Shown piece after piece: positions 21,251 through 31,600 of a DNA stretch of 64,000 nucleotides. Position numbers and translations under genes: made by a program. The notes under the pieces were generated by a model that did not search any database, was not told where the DNA came from, and saw nothing but the letters and a program-made list of their open reading frames with translations. How positions within the stretch are numbered: position 1 is the stretch's first letter; each line of letters starts with the position of its first letter. Origin of the DNA: Paracyclopina nana (Eukaryota > Arthropoda > Copepoda > Cyclopoida > Cyclopettidae). Where the stretch lies: contig JAGUCH010000008.1 of NCBI GenBank assembly GCA_019096065.1, positions 1,989,001-2,053,000 on the forward strand. The letters are read 5' to 3'.

Positions 21251-22984
21251 TTAAGGGCCAGTCACTGCAAACAGGTTTTCGTCGTTCGGGAATGCTTTCA
21301 GTACGTCATCGGCGCTGAGCTTCCAGCCAATGTCGTCGAAGGAGGGTGAAGCCTCCGTCCTGGCCTCCGTTCCGGCCTGGTGCGACGGACTACTCGATGG
21401 CCAAGATTCCGGTGCAAAGGTGTTGTTGTTCAGGGGGTCTAGCTCGCTCTGGCTAGAAAGGCTCAAGACAGAGCTCCAGTTGATGCCCCTGTCGTCGTCG
21501 CCCATGCCAAAGCCGGAGTCGACGTCGGAATGAGCAGGGCTGGCATAGGGCGTCGATCTGAAAGCACTGTTGAAGTCTTTGAGAGCCGTCTCATAAGGAG
21601 TGGAGTCCATCTCCCTGTTTGCCGTTTGGAAGGTGCTGCCGGCCTGCTGCACGGGGGGCTGACTCGAGTAAGTCTCTTGCCCCGGATGACTCTGCTGGGC
21701 TGGGCTTTGAGATTGCTGTTGTTGTTGTTGTTGCTGCTGCTGCTGCTGGTGGTGATGGTGGTTCATATTGGGTGACTGCTGCCAATAGTGGTGATGATCC
21801 TGGGTCATGGTGCCGTTACTATACGGGCTGGGCTCGAGCGCGGCACTGTCCCTGTCCGTCTCCTCCTCGATGTATCGCAGCATGTTGCAGATGAGCACCG
21901 ACCTCCTGAGGCTGCCGTCGTGGCTCTGCCGGGCCATGTGCAGCTTGCTGAGGGACAGGCTGAGCATGCGCGACCTCTGGCTTTGGTAGCAGTAGCTGTT
22001 CCTCTTCTGTAGGCAGTTGGAGTGGTCGCAGACGGGCCGCGAGGCAGCGGCGGCGGCGGCGGCGGCGTTCGAGCCGCCGCTCCTGAACGAGGGTATCGGC
22101 CTCCGGTAGACCATGTTTGGCTTGGGCTGGATGACCGGCGTGACGGGCAGGTGATGGTTGTGGGCGGTCATGGTGCCGAGCTGCAGGTAGGACTTGCCGT
22201 TCTCGGCGCACTCGATCCGCTGCGTCGTCTGCTCGAGAAACTGGAAGGTGCCGCCTCCGCCACCGTAAGTCCCCGCCGGACTATTGCTGCCCCAAAAGCG
22301 ATCGGGGTAGATGGCCTTGGGAGGACTGGGCAGCATGGGCTTGGCGGACGTGCCGCGGAGGACGGGATCGAAGATGGGTGAGGGCTGCGGCTCGTCGTCC
22401 TCGTCGTCCTCTTCGTCGTCGGTGACCGCGTCGATGTCGCTGTTGATGCCGTCGTCCTCCTCGTCCGAGAGCTTGGCCACGGTGCTGACGACGGCTGCGG
22501 CGACTGCGGTGGCGGCCTCGAGGTTGTCGCAGGCCGCCGACATCTGGTGCAGGTCGTAGATGCAGGGCAGGGGCTTGTGCTCGACAATCACCTTGGGGCT
22601 GTCGTTGTCGTTCCTTGCCTCGGCGGTGAGTGACTTTGCCAGGATGGACTCGAGCTCGACCTGGGTGAGCTTGTTGACGTTGACGCGGTTCTCCTTGTTG
22701 TCCTCGTTGTCGCTGCTCGAGCCGCTCGAGCTGGTGACCATCATGGAGTCGTCCTGAGACTCGTCAGAGTTGTCCTCGCTGCTCAAGTCCTCGAGGTCCT
22801 CATCGCTGGCGTGCTCGCACATCACCTCGACCCGAAGCTTCTTGAGGCTGCCGGCGGATCCCGCCGTCATGGCCATGAGCACGTCCTCGTCGTCGAGGTC
22901 GTGCTTCCGCTTGAGCAGGGCGGCGTTCAGCGTGGGCGGGCGGTGGAGGGGCGACGTGGGCGGGTTGGTGGCTTGCAAACCCAT
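21251..22984 (-). CDS. SERTA-domain protein, taranis-like
   Basis: Transcriptional co-regulator that links cell-cycle control to chromatin (known of SERTAD/Taranis proteins). 577 residues from the ATG at 22984. The SERTA helix bundle lies at about residues 348-385, centred on LRRSVLICNMLRYIEEE. The N-terminus has the basic KRKHDLDDED motif seen in SERTA proteins, the C-terminus an acidic/aromatic tail (SFDDIGWKLSADDVLKAFP) like the family's C-terminal interaction motif. Acidic serine-rich stretches, polyalanine, HHHH and polyglutamine tracts fill the rest. The frame stays open 16 codons upstream, but a pyrimidine-rich stretch plus CAG just before the ATG looks like a 3' splice site, so those codons are probably intron. 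A good donor (CAG/GTAAGC on the minus strand near 24672) suggests a 5' UTR exon about 1.7 kb upstream. Which arthropod SERTA orthologue it is cannot be settled here. Confidence 0.9.
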   Translation of the reverse strand: MGLQATNPPTSPLHRPPTLNAALLKRKHDLDDEDVLMAMTAGSAGSLKKLRVEVMCEHASDEDLEDLSSEDNSDESQDDSMMVTSSSGSSSDNEDNKENRVNVNKLTQVELESILAKSLTAEARNDNDSPKVIVEHKPLPCIYDLHQMSAACDNLEAATAVAAAVVSTVAKLSDEEDDGINSDIDAVTDDEEDDEDDEPQPSPIFDPVLRGTSAKPMLPSPPKAIYPDRFWGSNSPAGTYGGGGGTFQFLEQTTQRIECAENGKSYLQLGTMTAHNHHLPVTPVIQPKPNMVYRRPIPSFRSGGSNAAAAAAAASRPVCDHSNCLQKRNSYCYQSQRSRMLSLSLSKLHMARQSHDGSLRRSVLICNMLRYIEEETDRDSAALEPSPYSNGTMTQDHHHYWQQSPNMNHHHHQQQQQQQQQQQQSQSPAQQSHPGQETYSSQPPVQQAGSTFQTANREMDSTPYETALKDFNSAFRSTPYASPAHSDVDSGFGMGDDDRGINWSSVLSLSSQSELDPLNNNTFAPESWPSSSPSHQAGTEARTEASPSFDDIGWKLSADDVLKAFPNDENLFAVTGP

Positions 22985-24946
22985 CGTTTCACACTGCAAA
23001 GAAAAGGAGAGCATTTGACATTTGCATGGCACGCAACCACGTGGAGCAGCATCGTACGTACGTCGCTAAAATGCGAGCTATTTTCGAACGAAATGCATGA
23101 AGAAACAACTTTGGGAACGAGGACACGAGGGAGCGCGCCTCGTTTTTGTGGAGGGGCGCGCGCCCGCTCGCAGTCGACTGAGCCTTTCCGATGATTGCCA
23201 GCAGCAGCAGCAGCAGCCGCGGCAGGCTTGCTTTCGACGAAGCGAGTCCCGCGGACTTGAGGCGAAGCCAAGTGGGCGTCGGGACACAGCCGCGGCAAAA
23301 CCAGCTCCGCACCAGCAAGGCCGACCACGTCACATTTGTACACATGATGATGTCGAAACAGATGGCGCGCAACAATCACCGACCGTCAATCAGGCGATGA
23401 AAACCCGTTCGGAGAAACAGCAACGCGCAGCCAACGTCCGCCGACGAAACCGCGTCAATGCCCATCGAAAATGCATCATCTTTCCCAACGTGATTATGGA
23501 AAAAAGGAAGCAGCAGTCGCTTGGCGGGTTGGGCGGGCGGGCGGGGTCACGTGACCGACGGAAAAAACGGCCATTGGTCCCGGCTTTCTTTGTGGCATCG
23601 CACTCTCTCGGTAGCGGCAGTGGAAAATTCCGAGTGGCGGATTTTATTTTCTCGCGCCGCGCTCAACAGTCCTCCTGATCATCCCATTTTCGGAGGCTGC
23701 CAGGCTGCCAAGCTACCGTAGCCATGTGCGTAAAAATGCGGTGGCATGAGCGAGACCGAGGCCGAGGGCCTCGCGGCGAACGGCCGTTGTCATCGTCCGT
23801 TTTTGTCCTATTACCACTATGCTGCATTGCATTTTGCGAGAGAGAGACTGAGATGTGTGGGGGGGAGGGTGAAGCCGTCGGCTGTTCGGTCGAATGTTGG
23901 CGGCGCGCTCCCCCCTTATCAAGGCTTTGCCTAAGCAGCGAAGCGGAGCAAGCGATTTTCGACCGAAGTCGCGCTGAAAGCCGAGCTTTTCGGTCGCGTT
24001 TCCCTCGCTCTGGCCAAGGGCGCTATGAAGCGAAGGCGTCGAGCGATTGTCGACCGAAGGCGAGTATTGCAGCATTGGACGTTCTTCCAACCTTCCTCCT
24101 TCCCTACTACAACGAACGAACGAACGAAGGAACGACGTTTTGCGTTACAACCGAATAGCAAAATGGAAAAACGACGTTGCTCTCTTCGGAACACCAAAAC
24201 TCCACCCCGGTCGAAGGGCCCAGACGACGCTCCTCCGCAACAAGCCATTGACGCAATTGTGACGGACGCCTTTCTCGCCGAAATCGCGGGCGGGGGCATT
24301 GCACTTGCGGCATCTCCCAAGGTGCGCTATTATCGCCGCATAATCGACCAAAGACGGACGAGCGGAGCAAGGGGGTGACGGACAATTCGAAATGACGGAT
24401 GAAGAAACGCGTCGCGACGCGTGTCAAACGAAGGCTTTCACGCGCGTCTCGTCGTCCGATGAATGTCGACGCATAATCGCTGACGCATTTGCTTCGACGG
24501 AAGCCAGCTGCACGGACGCGCGGAAAATGCAAACTTAGCCGTCGAAACGCGTCAGCTAATGATGAAGATTGCTGGGATGACGTAAGGCGACATTCGCGGA
24601 ACGAACGGCGCTGCTTTCTTTCCAATCGAGACGCGTCGAGCCTTCAGATGGACTTATGAAACGTTGCCGGGCTTACCTGCGCGTCCTCCGTCATGCCTGT
24701 TTCATGTTCTGAGCGGGTATTAGGGGTGCTTCAACCGGTTGTCGCGATTCACGTGCGATTCGTTCTCCGTGTACTTGTGAATTCCGCGGCTGCTGAGTAT
24801 GTCGGACGTGCTCGCTCCTCGGAGTCGGAGTCAATAATAAGTCGGAACGAAGCGAGCAAAGAGAATTCTCAGCTCGCCCGGCCTGCTGCCGACCGAGCGC
24901 TCCTCGCCTAGCTCAGACGAAGCGAGCGCGCGAGCGTGGCTGAAAT
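22985..24946. promoter_or_regulatory. CpG-rich 5' region and intron of the SERTA gene
   Basis: GC- and CpG-rich sequence with CACGTGAC boxes and short GA/CGA-rich motifs. Many open frames on both strands result from this composition and have no protein similarity. It probably contains the 5' UTR intron (about 22998-24673) and promoter of the minus-strand SERTA gene. No TATA box is obvious. Confidence 0.45.
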
Positions 24947-25445
24947 TAGTGATGGAACGAGCCGGAAATTTTCAGCTTGATCAAGCTTCAAGCTTTTAGA
25001 AATGTGTTCGAGCGATCCCAAGCTTTTGAAAATTATTATCAAGCTTTTTCAAGCTCGAAATTTCACATTTCAAGCTTTTTTCAAGCTTTTCACTTTTAAG
25101 TATTTTTACATAAAAATGGCGATTAGTCACCAGATTTGACAAAATTACCCAAAAAGCGCAAATAAAGACAGAAATAGCTTTAACTTTGATTAAGTACTTC
25201 ACTCCCTCAAGTATTTGCTGATTTTAAAATTTGCCCTTTATTGTTTTGGCAAAAAATGGATAAAGTTTTGAATTTTTTTGGTTTCAAGCTTTTTCAAGCT
25301 TTTTCAAGCTTTGCATTTTTTGGGTTCAAGCTTTTTCAAGCTTTTCAAAATTTGGTTCGAGCGATCCCAAGCTTTTTGCTTATGTAGCTCAAGCTGGGTT
25401 TTAGCTTCAAGCTTTCAAGCCAAGCTGAAACTCGTTCCATCACTA
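24947..25445. mobile_element. hAT-like foldback element with AAGCTTTTTC repeats
   Basis: Terminal inverted repeats TAGTGATGGAACGAG on both ends, followed by subterminal arrays of a decamer (CAAGCTTTTT) in opposite orientations. The element is flanked by the 8-bp direct repeat GCTGAAAT (24939-24946 and 25446-25453), as expected for hAT transposition. It is 499 bp, with no transposase. Confidence 0.9.
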
Positions 25446-25453
25446 GCTGAAAT

Positions 25454-28149
25454 GCCATCGAGCCTGAGCAGCTGCTGCTGCTTTTCGGAACTTACGACGG
25501 TGGCCAGCCAAGCACCAGGGAACCGCCGAGCACGAGGTTGCGCGCCTCATCCGCAACATTCTCGCCTGCGCTCGCTACTCGCAGGCTTCGCGCCACATTT
25601 CAAACGTCGCTCTCGCAATCGCTGGTATTCATTGCCTTTCCTCTCCCATCTCCCGAAAGCCCTGCTCGGAAAGGAAAAAATGTCCGATTCACCTCTTCCG
25701 AGGCCTTTGCCAACGATCGAAGCTGACGTCTCCTGACTCATCGTCGCTCGTCGTACACCGGCCCTAATCACTTGCCATTTTTTCGGCAACTCGCGTAGTT
25801 TCTCGTTCTTAACGGCAAAATCATCTACAACAAAATACATACCAACACTGCTTTCATTTTCGCAAGCTTAGCGCATCAAAAATTTCGCGCTTCTTAGTAC
25901 GCAGATAATAAAATCATTGTATCTAACGAAGCCATCTCAATATTAACGCTAGTTTCATGTATAATGGTGGTATTCATCATTGGATCAAAAAGTGCTACGT
26001 AGCTCAGTAAGAGGGGTAAAGCATGTCTTCTGGAGCTTAATAATGACACATATTTGTTGTATTTGAGACACTTAACATGCATCAGCGGTGCAATCTTTTG
26101 GCTAACTTGGCTACAAATCTCAAAAATGTGAAATCATACCTATTCAGTTGCTTATTACAAAACACAATCATTGTGGCCAAGCTGTCAGCAAAAATGATAA
26201 CTTAAAGTGAGCTGAAAATTCATTCGCTGCTTTACCAAAAAGCGAGCAATACTTTTCTTCTAACCAGAGGAACTGCAACCAACGCTAGATCAAAGTCGGC
26301 GCTGCATGTCGTTGGTAGAACCTCAACTTCTCTCTTCCATTACATTACTTCTATGAAGCTGGTGCCATGCAGCAGAGAAGCTCTTTTCTAAATATATTGT
26401 AGTGCGCTAGACTTCTGAGTCTCAAAAAAATAGACAATATTAGCTGACAATTTTTGATGCATCTTTATGCTTCACATTCCAAATATTAGACTTAAAGCCA
26501 AATATTTTGGCTTACTCTTACTTAATTCATGATTTCGCTTTACGTGAAAGTCCATGGGACACAGATTCGATTTCGAGGGCACGCCGGTGCGGCCATTTTC
26601 CCGGCCGTAAGCGGAGTGCAGAGGCTTCCCAACGCCTGTTAGGCGCAACCTGTTCACGGTCGATGCTGGAAAACGAGGTCTCTTTGTTCAACTCAGGGTT
26701 ACAGTCAGAACATATTTTCAGCCGGCAATTGAATTTTTTTCATCTAGTAGAAATAGTAGTTTATTTTAAATTAAATATAATACTATATTTCTTATGAATC
26801 TGCTTAGATAAAGATTTTGCAACAATTTTTGCGGATAAAAGAAATTAGTTTGTGTTAGATAATGAATGCTAAATATTTGAGAAGAACCTTTGGAAATGAA
26901 TATGTGCAGACGCCAAAAGTTTCTTGACTTGAATGAAAATTATACTAATAGAAAAAAAATTAAAAATATTGCAAGTGTGTATTTTTTGAAATTCAAAAAT
27001 TCCATTTTTCTTATGGCACGTTTTTAATCTTTTTTCTTTCATACTTAACAAATTGTTAGCTTAACTGATTTTTTTGTACTAAAACGTTGGGAAGCCTCCT
27101 TTGCTACTAAAACTAGCAAGCTTGCTTGCTTATTTCTTTGAGCTCTAAGCAAATCTCTGTTTTTAGAAAATATATATTTTTTTGAAACACGAAAGTTCAT
27201 TTTTTTAAAGTAAGAACTGGATTGTTTAAATGTGTTTTTATATTTAAAACTTCTTAGTCACACAAAAAGCATTCGTTTTTGATAGACAAAAGAAAGATTG
27301 CGTGATTTCATAATTTTTATTACGTTGTTTTCCTTGCAAAAAAGAAGTTTTTGCCTTTTTTAATAACTCTCAAAAAAAAGCTTTTTCATATTTCAAAAAT
27401 TATATATTTTGTATACTTTTAATATTTTTGATATTACCTACATGGAAAAATAAGTCAGAATAAAGATTGCCTATTCCGCAAAGATCTAAATTTAAGTGCG
27501 AAGTAATTTATAATTTTCTTTTTAATTCTAGCTGATAAGTATTGTTTTTTCTTACTTTATTTGTTGAAATCTTAAATTTTTTTGCTTATTTGCATTTTTT
27601 TGACAATAAAAACGATTTCTTTACAAATTTGAAGTAATTTAAAAAAATCACAACTAATTAGTACATTTGAATAACAAAAAAGGGATAAAAATAAAATTTA
27701 AATAAATAAGAACATTTTGACAATTTGACTTTTGCTTTTCTGTCGCAAAAAATCATTAAAAAATAAAATCTTGTAATCACTAGCCTCCATAGAGTTAAGA
27801 TGAAAGAAAAATTACATTAAATACAATCTTAATAAAAGCCTAATTTATTTTCGAAACCTGATTTTACTAAGCCAAATTAACATAGATGTGCACCAAAGTG
27901 CCAACATAATTCTGTTATTCACTGAAAAGATTAGACAGTAATTTTAACATGACTGGTTATGTAAAACATTGATTGGGAGCAAGAAATATTTTGAAAATTT
28001 TTAGAACTTTCCTTTTTTTAGAAACTGGAAAGCTTATAAAAATAGCTTTTACTTTCAAATAGCTGCTTTGTTGATAGGTGGTTTCATAGCAACGCAGCAT
28101 CATAGAGGCTCTTCTCACATTTTTAAAACAGTATCTTGCTAGTACCTCC
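25454..28149. other. AT-rich intergenic region
   Basis: No gene supported. A GC-richer island at about 26565-26690 with small hairpins stands out and is listed as a finding. From 26700 the sequence is strongly AT-rich with homopolymer runs. Confidence 0.4.
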
Positions 28150-28185
28150 ATGTTGAATCAATGCCTCAAATTAAACTTTTTTGAA

Positions 28186-29534
28186 ATGGCTTATAATATA
28201 TCGCAATTTTCGCATCAAATGGATATAGTATCTCAACAAAACTTTTCTTTTGATGATGAAAAAAAATTTCTGGCAGAAATCCAAAATAGCTCAAAAGTTG
28301 CAATTATTAGTGATGGATACTTTTGGTGGAAGACATTTCTACTTACTTGGGATTTGATCGGCCTGATTATCAATGGTTTAGGTGTAGACATGTTATGGCA
28401 TGGTGTGGAAGTTAACCATGCTGTTTACAGCCTTATTATGCAAGACATATGTCTTGTTTGGATAACAACTTTATTATCCCAGTTATTTAATTGGACTTAT
28501 TGGAAAGACAATGAAAATTGGTTTAAATTTCATGGCATTTTAGCCTTAATACCGTTAATTTTTCATAACTGGTCTTGGGCGTCAGTGGCTTACCTGCGGT
28601 AAAAAAAATATCTTCTTTTATTTTTTTTTCTAAAACAGTTTTTAGGTGCATTAATATAACAAAAAATGACATTTGGCTAGAGTTGGATCAAGAATCATTG
28701 AGATATAAGATCAGTTGGATGACATGGTTCGCAATGTTAGCCAATATTTTCTCACTTATTCCATTCATTTTTTTCACTGATGACTCTCAATCTAAATTTA
28801 GTATGTTCAACATTGGAATTATCTTGGTGTTTCTTGTTTTGGGCATATCTTTCATTGTTGCATTTGTTTTTTACTTCAAAATACTCAAATTTGCTCGCAA
28901 AGAAGCTGCAGAGTATCAAGCCGCAATCATCTCAGCTTCTAATGGAAACAACATTGATAGTATCGAAAACAACCGGCAAGATCAGATTATTTTGAATGAA
29001 AATAACGAAAGAGGAAATATTTTTGATGACTCGGACGAAGAAGACTTAATTGAAACAATGGAATCCCCTAGTGTAAAACAAGAAAGTGCAGTTTTTCTAG
29101 CTTTTAAGACAGTTTTGTTACTAATAGCTGCGGAATTAGCTTGTATTCTTTTTATAGCTCTTATTGAAGAAAGTAAGTACAAATATGCGCTTACGACAAC
29201 TTTGCTTGCCATTATTAGGCATCCTGGAATTTTGACCATATGCATAGTGAATTTTGGCCCTGTTCGCAACACAGTTGGCATTTATATTCATAATTTACCT
29301 GACCATATTGCCAGCATTTTTGATCCTATTGTAGACTTTTTTGACAATTTAAGATGTGAAACGTTAAGAGAAGATCATCAGAACATAGTCGAAATATCTA
29401 TTGAAGAAAACGTTCAAGATTCTGCTGTCATATCAAGAGAAAATCGTAAAAATACCTTAGGAATAAGAAGCAGTGCAGTTTCTCCAGCAAATTCAAACGA
29501 AAGTTTATCTGAACTTCCATCTGTACAATGTTAG
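28186..29534 (+). CDS. orphan 7-transmembrane receptor-like protein
   Basis: Two exons, 28186-28598 and 28646-29534, joined by a 47-bp GT-AG intron, encode 433 residues; an in-frame ATG at 28150 would add 12. Seven hydrophobic segments can be picked out, starting with FLLTWDLIGLIINGLGVDML, with a YLRC at the end of the third (position of the DRY motif in rhodopsin-like receptors), a long third inner loop rich in acidic residues, and a charged C-terminal tail. This layout is that of a G-protein-coupled receptor, but I recognise no subfamily and the usual NPxxY is not clear. The coding sequence is much more AT-rich than the other genes in the window, in line with its surroundings. Confidence 0.75.
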
Positions 29535-29555
29535 CAAATTTCATATAAAACTAAA

Positions 29556-29561
29556 AATAAA
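29556..29561 (+). promoter_or_regulatory. poly(A) signal of the 7-TM gene
   Basis: AATAAA 22 bases past the stop codon, followed by A-rich sequence. Confidence 0.6.
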
Positions 29562-31600
29562 GAAAAAAATTCCAAATTCATCTAAATGAGTGTAGCACAT
29601 TAAGAGAGTAAGGCCTTATTGTGAACTGTATTGTCCAAACTTATTCTTCACCACCTTACCTAGTTCTTTTACCCATTAGCCTCTTTTTCAACATTACAGT
29701 GAGGTAGCGCTGCCGTCAAAAACCACCTGAAAGGTCTCAAATATGCAAGCTACAAGTTTGCCTGTTTTTTCCAAAATATATGAACTACAATTCCACCTAA
29801 AACTCCAAAAAGTCTTGAGCTACAAGTTTACCTTAAACACTATAATCCAAAAAACTTTTCTTTATGAGAGCACCCAAATTTGAAGTAAAATTATAACCAA
29901 TTGGTGCATTGACTAAAATGAAATAAATGTAATTATCCTTTGCATTTTCTTAACCAACATAAGAATTATTTTTGCAACAAACAAAAATTAAATAATTTTT
30001 TGGATACTTAGTGGATCAAGCAATATCAGATAATCTCTCATCATGCTCATCTTATATTCAAATTATCTTCATGGTGGCTTTGAGTAAAAAAAAGCAATGT
30101 TTTAAATTTTTCATCTGAAGTTACAACTGAAAATACTGGTCATGAAAGAGATCCAGTAGTCAAAGTCATAATTTTTTAGGGCATTGTTCGAAAAAAAGAC
30201 TTTAAGTTCGCATATTTCAGGAATTTTAGGCATACTTTAAGTTTGCCGGCGCCTACCACCGATGAAGAAGGCCCAACAATAAACAGTCCTTATATGAATC
30301 CTTTGATTGAGTTTTCACCTATTAGCTAGAGCGCAACATTGATACTTGATACAAAGCAACAATAATAGGCTGATAATACCTGATTTTGCTAGTCACATGT
30401 TTTTAGACCATGAAAAAACAAAAAAAAACCTGGAAATTTTCTTCGTAGTATTTATAGTGGCTTTATAGCATTTTTTTGGAGACGAAGGGAATCTTTCTCA
30501 AGCACTTTTTTATTATAAATTTTGTTCTTTTTCTTCTTTGGAGCGTTGTTAGCTTATTTGGCTCTTTTGTCAAAGCTCTATCTAAACATAAGTTTAACAA
30601 ATTTAAAAATTTCCATAAAAAAATTATAATTTATAATTTTTGATAAATTTAATGTGAGCGTGTATTTATTTATACACAATAGGTTTAAGCTTTTGTTAAA
30701 ATTTTTCGATTAGGAGAAATTTCATGGCATATTTTGAAAATTAAGTAAAAAATTTTATGTTGGTTAGTAAATTATGGACCCTTTATAATATCATTTTTAT
30801 AAAAAATTGACTCTTTTCTAAGGCATTACAGCCATAACCATTGCATTTTTTCACCTTATGAATTTATATTTAAGTTAACAAATAAAAAAAAAGAAATGTT
30901 GATAGATTTGACATTAATATAAAGTCAATGAATCACTTCTAGATTTATATATTTCCAGAAAAGGAAAAAAAAAGTCTTACACGCAGTTAGGAATTTTAAT
31001 ATTTGCGATTGTAATTGCCTTAGAGTAGAATTTCTATTAATTTTTTAAGAAATTCACGCAAAATTGTCATTTTTGTGATAATGATAAGCCATATTCAGGT
31101 CTTGAAACAAAAAACCCAGAATTAAAATGGAATTTCTATTGTAAACTAAAAGAAATATCAATTTCCTAGTTTACTGGCATCTTAAAGGGCCATGGTTAAA
31201 ATTTTTTTTGATACGATAACTGTTTATAAGCATAAAAAAGCAAAATAATTCAGATAGCCAACAAAAATTAACCCTTTTAAAACGTGAGCTGAGAGAAAAT
31301 TGATAGTACCCTACAACAATTCCTGTGCTTGGGTTGACAAAAAGACAAAAAAGTTACTTGCTTAAAATTTATCAGGTATGGTACCGATCTTATGTTTATA
31401 TATTAAAAAGCATATAGTTTTAATTTATGTTAAAAGTTGTAAGCAAATTACGAGTTGCAAAAAGTTCTTATAATAGTGCTCTTGAAAATCACTTTTTTGA
31501 GTCACTCTCATTCAATAAATCAAGTCAAGTCAATAAATTCAATAATTATGAAGAAAAAAAATTTCATAAAATTTAGGATTCTCATCAAATCACACAGTAA
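29562..31600. other. AT-rich intergenic desert
   Basis: Strong AT bias, homopolymer runs, no gene, no repeat family recognised. Confidence 0.4.

Noticed and set aside
22985-23032. Sixteen extra N-terminal codons on the SERTA protein
   Set aside because: The sequence has a pyrimidine tract and CAG typical of a 3' splice site immediately before the next ATG, so it is more likely intron.
22022-24625. Many arginine/alanine/serine-rich open frames on both strands
   Set aside because: They overlap the SERTA gene antisense or its CpG-rich 5' region; composition explains the lack of stops.
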